Below, piece after piece: positions 5,766 to 9,616 of a stretch of 9,616 nucleotides of DNA. Made by a program: the position numbers and the translations under genes. The DNA is taken from contig CAKQSU010000027.1 of NCBI GenBank assembly GCA_934273135.1, forward strand, positions 1 through 9,616, read 5' to 3'. Every line of letters begins with the position of its first letter. The first letter of the stretch is position 1. The notes under the pieces were generated by a model. It was not told the DNA's origin, did not search any database, and saw only the letters and a list, made by a program, of their open reading frames with translations. Origin of the DNA: an uncultured Clostridia bacterium. GTDB taxonomy: Bacteria; Bacillota; Clostridia; Christensenellales; Borkfalkiaceae.

Positions 5766-7538
5766 TTAAATAGCCGCGCCTTCGACTTTCAAATCATAGT
5801 ATTTTTTGAGAGTCTTTAAGGCTTCGTCGCAGTTTTTGGCGAAAGCGTCCTTGGACACGTCATAGTATCCGAGGTAATCTTTGCTATGTCCCGCGGTCTT
5901 GTAGAATTCGGTGCCGTCCGGGTTATGCATACCCATCGCGACGAACGAGGAAGCGGGGACCTGACCTGCTTTGCCTATTTCTTCGACTACGTAATTGCGG
6001 TCGATCAAAAGACTCAACGCCTTTCTTATTTCGGTTTGCGCCTTTTCCTTTTCTACGCCTTTAAGCGTCGATTGCGACGGCAACAGGTTGGCATTGATGT
6101 TGAAGCAAACGTAATAAGTACCGATCTGCCCGGCAACGACGAATTCGTTCGGGTAATCCTTTTTGAGCTTGTCTATTTCGTCGTTGGGAACGCTGTCGAT
6201 AAGCTGCCACTCGCCGGTTTTGAAGTTGGCGAGCATGTTGGAATCGTCGTCGGAGAGGTAGAAGTGGATTGTCGGCATCGTAACGTCCGCCGCGTCGAAG
6301 TAATCAGCCCTCTTGTCGAGCGTAATGACGCTGTTATGATCCCATTTAGTCATTTTGTACGCGCCGTTCGAAACGTAAGTAGTGGGTTCGGTCGCCCAGC
6401 TTTCGCTTGCAACGGTAGCCTGATGAACAGGGAAGAATACGGGGAAGGCTAAGAGTTCGTTCCAGTAAGCAACGTCGGAAGTGAGCGTTACTTTCAAGGT
6501 CTTTTCGTCGGTTGCTTCAACTGCGAGCGGAACGAGTCCGTCGACCTTGTCTTCACCGAAGCCCTTGACGTTTTCGAACATATAGTGATAATCGTATTCG
6601 GGGCTTGCGGCACGTTTCCAGGAATAAACGAAGTCCTGAGCGGTTACTTTTTGACCGTTCGACCAGGTGTTATCCTTCAAAACGTAAGTGTAAGTAACGG
6701 TTCCGTCCGCGTTTTCGACGCCTTTCGTGAGTTCCTGCGCGGAATCGGCAACGACGACGAGGTTGCCATTTTCGTCAAGTTCCCACTTAGCGAGACCGGA
6801 GAAGAGGTGCGCGAGCAAGGTTGCGCCGTCAACGGCGGTGTTCGCCGCGGGATCCAAGCTCTTCGGTTCGGATGCAAGGCAGACTTTTATTTCGCTCTTG
6901 CCCTCTATCGTTGTGTTCTGGAAGTACTTGTAGCCGAGCGGGTTGGAGTAAAAACCTTTAACCGAGTCGTCTATCATATAGATATCGGTGTAGAAGTAAA
7001 TAGGAACGATACAACCGGTTTCCATAAGCAAATCTTCCGCAAGGTGCATCATGGCGTAACGCTTAACGTTGTCTTTTTCTTTCTTAATCATAGAGATAAG
7101 CACGTCGTACGTTTCCGCCCACGTTCCCTTCGTAACCTTTTTGCCGCCGTAAGCGGTGAGGTCGAGGTCGTAAAGCTTAATGTCCTTATGCGCGCCTTTA
7201 CCGAATTGAACGTCGTTATTGCCGGAGTTGGTCGTCCACATATCCAAGAAGCATATGGGGTCGCTGTAATCGGCAATCCAGCCGTTACGGGCTATCGTGT
7301 AATCGCCGTTCTTACGGGTGGTAAGGAAGGTGTTCCATTCCTGGTTTTCGAGCGTTACGGTAACGCCCGCGGTTTTTAACGCTTGCTGTAAGTATTCGGC
7401 TATCGCCTTATGACCGGTACTCGTGTTATAAAGGTAGGTCATTGTAGGCGGCGCGCCTTTTTCCTTCGGTGAACAGCCCGTCATAAAGCAGAACGTTAAG
7501 CTGATTGCCGCAATAATTGCCGCTAATATCTTTTTCAT
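5766..7538 (-). CDS. oppA: Peptide ABC transporter substrate-binding lipoprotein (OppA family), circularly permuted
   Basis: This is a membrane-anchored receptor that captures peptides for the adjacent Opp/Dpp-type importer. The 590 residues begin with a lipoprotein signal (MKK, hydrophobic core 4-19, lipobox MTGC, lipidated Cys22). Residues 29-212 then match what is normally the C-terminal third of OppA: YLYNTSTGHKAIAE (35-48), NQEWNTFLTTRKNGD (65-79), ARNGWIADYSDP (83-94), IVPIYFYT (177-184). Residues 213-590 match the normal N-terminal part: EPKSLDPA (224-231), the WSNGQKVTAQDFVYSWKR region (292-309), SNGAYKM (390-396), FYLSDDD (426-432), RKALSLLIDR (505-514), ending at EALKTLKKYYDLKVEGAAI. 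In E. coli OppA the order is the reverse. Both lobes appear complete, so this is a circular permutation, not a truncation. Gly-Ala occurs in frame at 28-29 and again at 587-588, the two ends of the cut. AAGGAG (7548-7553) supports the start. Confidence 0.93.
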   Translation of the reverse strand: MKKILAAIIAAISLTFCFMTGCSPKEKGAPPTMTYLYNTSTGHKAIAEYLQQALKTAGVTVTLENQEWNTFLTTRKNGDYTIARNGWIADYSDPICFLDMWTTNSGNNDVQFGKGAHKDIKLYDLDLTAYGGKKVTKGTWAETYDVLISMIKKEKDNVKRYAMMHLAEDLLMETGCIVPIYFYTDIYMIDDSVKGFYSNPLGYKYFQNTTIEGKSEIKVCLASEPKSLDPAANTAVDGATLLAHLFSGLAKWELDENGNLVVVADSAQELTKGVENADGTVTYTYVLKDNTWSNGQKVTAQDFVYSWKRAASPEYDYHYMFENVKGFGEDKVDGLVPLAVEATDEKTLKVTLTSDVAYWNELLAFPVFFPVHQATVASESWATEPTTYVSNGAYKMTKWDHNSVITLDKRADYFDAADVTMPTIHFYLSDDDSNMLANFKTGEWQLIDSVPNDEIDKLKKDYPNEFVVAGQIGTYYVCFNINANLLPSQSTLKGVEKEKAQTEIRKALSLLIDRNYVVEEIGKAGQVPASSFVAMGMHNPDGTEFYKTAGHSKDYLGYYDVSKDAFAKNCDEALKTLKKYYDLKVEGAAI

Positions 7539-7626
7539 GTTAAAAGTCTCCTTTCTTGTTTATTTTTTGCTTCCGACCGCATTGCATTTCGGCTTCCGCA
7601 TTTTTGATTTTTTTAGTATTTTTTTG

Positions 7627-7696
7627 AGTTTTTGTTTTGTAAAAGTTTTGTGTTTTAGGTTTTGTGTTAAGTTATGTGCTTTAAGTTTTTGTTTTG
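7627..7696 (-). repeat. Imperfect tandem repeats in an A/C-rich, G-free leader
   Basis: On the plus strand this stretch is five loose units starting with GTTTTTG, GTTTTGT or GTTATGT (about 7628, 7645, 7659, 7671 and 7685), 12-17 bases each. The 13-base word AGTTTTTGTTTTG occurs exactly at both ends (7627-7639 and 7684-7696). The transcribed strand is rich in A and C with almost no G, so the RNA should be unstructured. It fills the 224-base gap between the oppF and binding-protein genes, along with a small GCCT/AGGC hairpin with a UUCG loop (7698-7709). I see no gene or clear promoter in the gap. The RNA could be a ribosome standby region, a stability element or a Rho loading site; none is demonstrated. 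Confidence 0.45.
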
Positions 7697-7762
7697 CGCC
7701 TCGAAAGGCTCAACTTTTGTTTTAAAATTCTGCGTTTTATCATTTTTTTACCTCTTGAATTT

Positions 7763-8749
7763 TTACATTGCGGCGGGCTTTACTTTGTGACAAGCAACGA
7801 ACCTGCCTGGCTTTACCTCCTTTAATTCGGGCATAGAAAGCGAGCATTTTTCTTCCGCAACGGGGCAACGCGTTCTGAAAGGACAGCCGCTCGGTGCGTC
7901 GAGAGGACTCGGGATATCGCCCTCTAAGACTATTCTTTCGCTTTCTCTTGCGGCTTTGGGGTCGGGCAAAGGCACTGCCGACATCAAAGCCTTGGTGTAC
8001 GGGTGTAAGGGATAGTCGCAAATTTCGTCCGACGGAGCGACTTCTACCAGCTTCCCGAGGTACATTACGGCTATTCTGTCGCTTATATGGCGAACGACAA
8101 GCAGGTCGTGCGCGATAAAAAGATACGTTAAGCCGAGTTTTTTCTGCAAATCTTCGAACATGTTGACGACTTGCGCCTGAATTGACACGTCGAGCGCGGA
8201 AACGGGTTCGTCGCAAACGATAAATTCGGGATTTACCGCAAGCGCGCGGGCTATGCCGATACGCTGTCTTTGCCCGCCGGAGAATTCGTGCGCGTAACGG
8301 GAAGCGTGTTCGCTGTTCAACCCGACGTAACCCATAAGTTCGAGTACGCGTTTTCGCCTCTCCTCCTTGGTCGGACACATTTTGTGAATGTCGAGCGGCT
8401 CGGCGATTATGTCCTCAACCGTCATTCGAGGGTCTAACGACGAGTACGGGTCCTGAAAAACCATCGTTGCTTTTCTTCTGAATTCGGCAAGGCTCTTTTT
8501 GTCTTTTATTTCCTTGCCGTCAAAAATGATTTTTCCGGAAGTCGGCTTATAAAGGTTGAGAATAGTTCTGCCGACCGTCGTTTTGCCGCAACCCGATTCG
8601 CCCACAAGCCCGAGCGTTTCGCCCTTGTTGACGAAAAACGATACGCCGTCCACGGCTTTTAAGGGTTTAGTTTTGAATGCCCCGACGTTTATGTCGAAAT
8701 ATTCTTTTAAATCTACTACTTCTAAAAGTTTTTTCGCCGGTTCACCCAT
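7763..8749 (-). CDS. oppF: Oligopeptide/dipeptide ABC transporter ATP-binding protein (OppF/DppF type)
   Basis: This is one of the two different ATPases that power an Opp/Dpp peptide importer from the cytoplasmic face of the membrane. Its 328 residues carry Walker [10 protein letters not shown] (50-58), the Q-loop [11 protein letters not shown] (Gln99), the signature FSGGQ (136-140), Walker B FIVCDEP with Glu161, the D-loop SALD (164-167) and the switch His204. The C-terminal oligopeptide-transporter extension follows, with HPYTKAL (249-255) and Cys289, Cys295, Cys302 and Cys320. Such a Cys set is a hallmark of this ATPase family and has been linked to an iron-sulfur cluster in a structurally studied DppD-type protein. 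A GGGAGGG site just upstream and an 8-base overlap with the preceding ATPase gene fix the start. The OppF rather than OppD assignment rests on gene order and the PYSSLDPR Q-loop. Confidence 0.95.
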   Translation of the reverse strand: MGEPAKKLLEVVDLKEYFDINVGAFKTKPLKAVDGVSFFVNKGETLGLVGESGCGKTTVGRTILNLYKPTSGKIIFDGKEIKDKKSLAEFRRKATMVFQDPYSSLDPRMTVEDIIAEPLDIHKMCPTKEERRKRVLELMGYVGLNSEHASRYAHEFSGGQRQRIGIARALAVNPEFIVCDEPVSALDVSIQAQVVNMFEDLQKKLGLTYLFIAHDLLVVRHISDRIAVMYLGKLVEVAPSDEICDYPLHPYTKALMSAVPLPDPKAARESERIVLEGDIPSPLDAPSGCPFRTRCPVAEEKCSLSMPELKEVKPGRFVACHKVKPAAM

Positions 8750-9616
8750 TTTTTTGCCCTCCCTGTCGTTCTATAATCTCGTCAAGCTCTTGGGGCGTTA
8801 TCTCGCCGGAATCGAATTTTTCGGCTACGTTTATCCAGCACGCGGCTTTGTGGAATTGGTTTATATCGAGCCGCGGGGCTTTACAGTCAAGGCAGATTTT
8901 CAAAGCTTCCGAACATCTCGGCGCAAACGGGCAACCTTTGGGCATATTCAATAAGTCTATCGGCGTGCCGCGGATAGGTTCGAGCCGTTTGCCCGAGCCG
9001 TCCACCCTCGGAATCGACCTTAAAAGCCCTTTCGTGTAGGCATGGCGCGGATTGTAGAATATCTCGTCGGCGGTGCCTTGTTCGCAAATGCCGCCCGCGT
9101 ACATGACTATTACTTCGTCGCACATCTTCGCGATAACGACGAGGTCGTGGGTTATCATTATTATTGCCATTCCCATTTCCTTTTGAAGTTTCATCATAAG
9201 GTCGAGAATCTGAGCCTGAATGGTAACGTCGAGCGCGGTGGTCGGTTCGTCGGCAATGAGGATATCCGGTTCGCACGCAAGTGCCATCGCTATCATAACC
9301 CTTTGCCGCATTCCGCCCGAAAATTCGTAAGGATATTGCTTCATTCGCTTTTCGGGTTCGTTCACGTTTACGAGCTTTAACATCTCTATCGCCCTTTCCT
9401 TTGCTTGAGCCTTATTTCGGTCGGTGTGCAAAGTTATGGCTTCGACAAGCTGTCTGCCGATTGTGTAAGTCGGGTTTAAGCTCGTCATCGGGTCCTGGAA
9501 AATAATCGAAATCTTGTTGCCGCGAATGTTCTTCATGACTTTTTCGCTCGCGCCGACAAGCTCCGTGCCGTTGTATTTTATGGAGCCGGAAACGATTTTT
9601 CCGGTCGGGGCGAGAA
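8742..9616 (-). CDS. oppD: Oligopeptide/dipeptide ABC transporter ATP-binding protein (OppD/DppD type), 5' end outside the window
   Basis: This is the partner ATPase of the same importer. The open frame runs through the right edge, so about 290 residues are visible and the N-terminus with Walker A is missing. The visible part starts with [15 protein letters not shown]. Positions below count from the internal Met at 9536, which is not the start. It contains the Q-loop [12 protein letters not shown] (11-22), signature [10 protein letters not shown] (71-80), Walker B ILIADEP (92-98), switch His in MITHDL (about 127-132), and the oligopeptide C-terminal extension with Cys202, Cys208, Cys215 and Cys218 plus Cys233. 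A charged tail of about 25 residues (from [13 protein letters not shown]) follows the Cys region. The TGA lies inside the start of oppF (ATGGGTGA). The permease genes oppB and oppC presumably lie further upstream, outside the window. Confidence 0.95.
   Translation of the reverse strand, partial: LAPTGKIVSGSIKYNGTELVGASEKVMKNIRGNKISIIFQDPMTSLNPTYTIGRQLVEAITLHTDRNKAQAKERAIEMLKLVNVNEPEKRMKQYPYEFSGGMRQRVMIAMALACEPDILIADEPTTALDVTIQAQILDLMMKLQKEMGMAIIMITHDLVVIAKMCDEVIVMYAGGICEQGTADEIFYNPRHAYTKGLLRSIPRVDGSGKRLEPIRGTPIDLLNMPKGCPFAPRCSEALKICLDCKAPRLDINQFHKAACWINVAEKFDSGEITPQELDEIIERQGGQKNG

Noticed and set aside
6585..7379. A 264-codon plus-strand open frame opposite the binding-protein gene
   Set aside because: It is antisense to a well-supported gene, has no recognisable domain, and reflects the codon composition of the opposite strand.
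5766..7538. Two partial binding-protein genes joined by a frameshift or read-through
   Set aside because: There is one continuous frame with one signal peptide, no second lipobox, and complementary rather than overlapping family segments, which fits a permutation better.
7740..8378. A 212-codon open frame on the minus strand within the oppF region
   Set aside because: It is an Arg/Ser-rich alternate-frame shadow of the clearly conserved oppF gene, with no family motifs and no ribosome site of its own.

Overview
All recognisable genes lie on the minus strand, so the window reads from its right end to its left. The proteins look bacterial. The purine-rich AAGGAG/GGAGG ribosome sites, the clustered fatty acid genes, and an Opp/Dpp-type peptide importer with a lipoprotein binding protein point to a Bacillota (Firmicutes) member, probably an uncultured clostridium of moderate GC content. 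The lineage is an inference from style and family resemblance; there is no rRNA or other marker gene here.

Right part (about 9616 to 5609): the end of a peptide import operon. A 5'-truncated oppD-type ATPase overlaps an oppF-type ATPase by 8 bases. A 224-base gap with an A/C-rich leader on the transcribed strand follows, then a gene for an extracellular peptide-binding lipoprotein, then a strong intrinsic terminator. The binding protein is the most unusual item: its family segments are in circularly permuted order. The part that normally forms the C-terminal third follows the signal peptide, and the part that normally forms the N-terminal two thirds comes after it.

Middle (about 5765 to 5370): 396 bases of AT-rich non-coding DNA. 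It holds a possible structured 3' segment, the terminator, a set of TATCG-type repeats, weak promoter candidates and a hairpin in the leader of the next operon.

Left part (5369 to 1): a tightly packed type II fatty acid synthesis operon in the order acpP, a two-domain ketosynthase, fabG, fabZ, fabD, accD. Acyl carrier protein carries the chain. AccD (with partners not seen here) makes malonyl-CoA, FabD loads malonate on ACP, the ketosynthase condenses, FabG reduces and FabZ dehydrates. fabH, an enoyl-ACP reductase and the other acetyl-CoA carboxylase subunits are not in the window. The ketosynthase is a fusion of an intact FabF domain with a second ketosynthase fold lacking the catalytic Cys and both His residues, recalling the KS/chain-length-factor pairs of type II polyketide systems. 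At the left edge the accD frame stops resembling AccD and reads as part of EPSP synthase (AroA), which is either an assembly chimera or a rearrangement.
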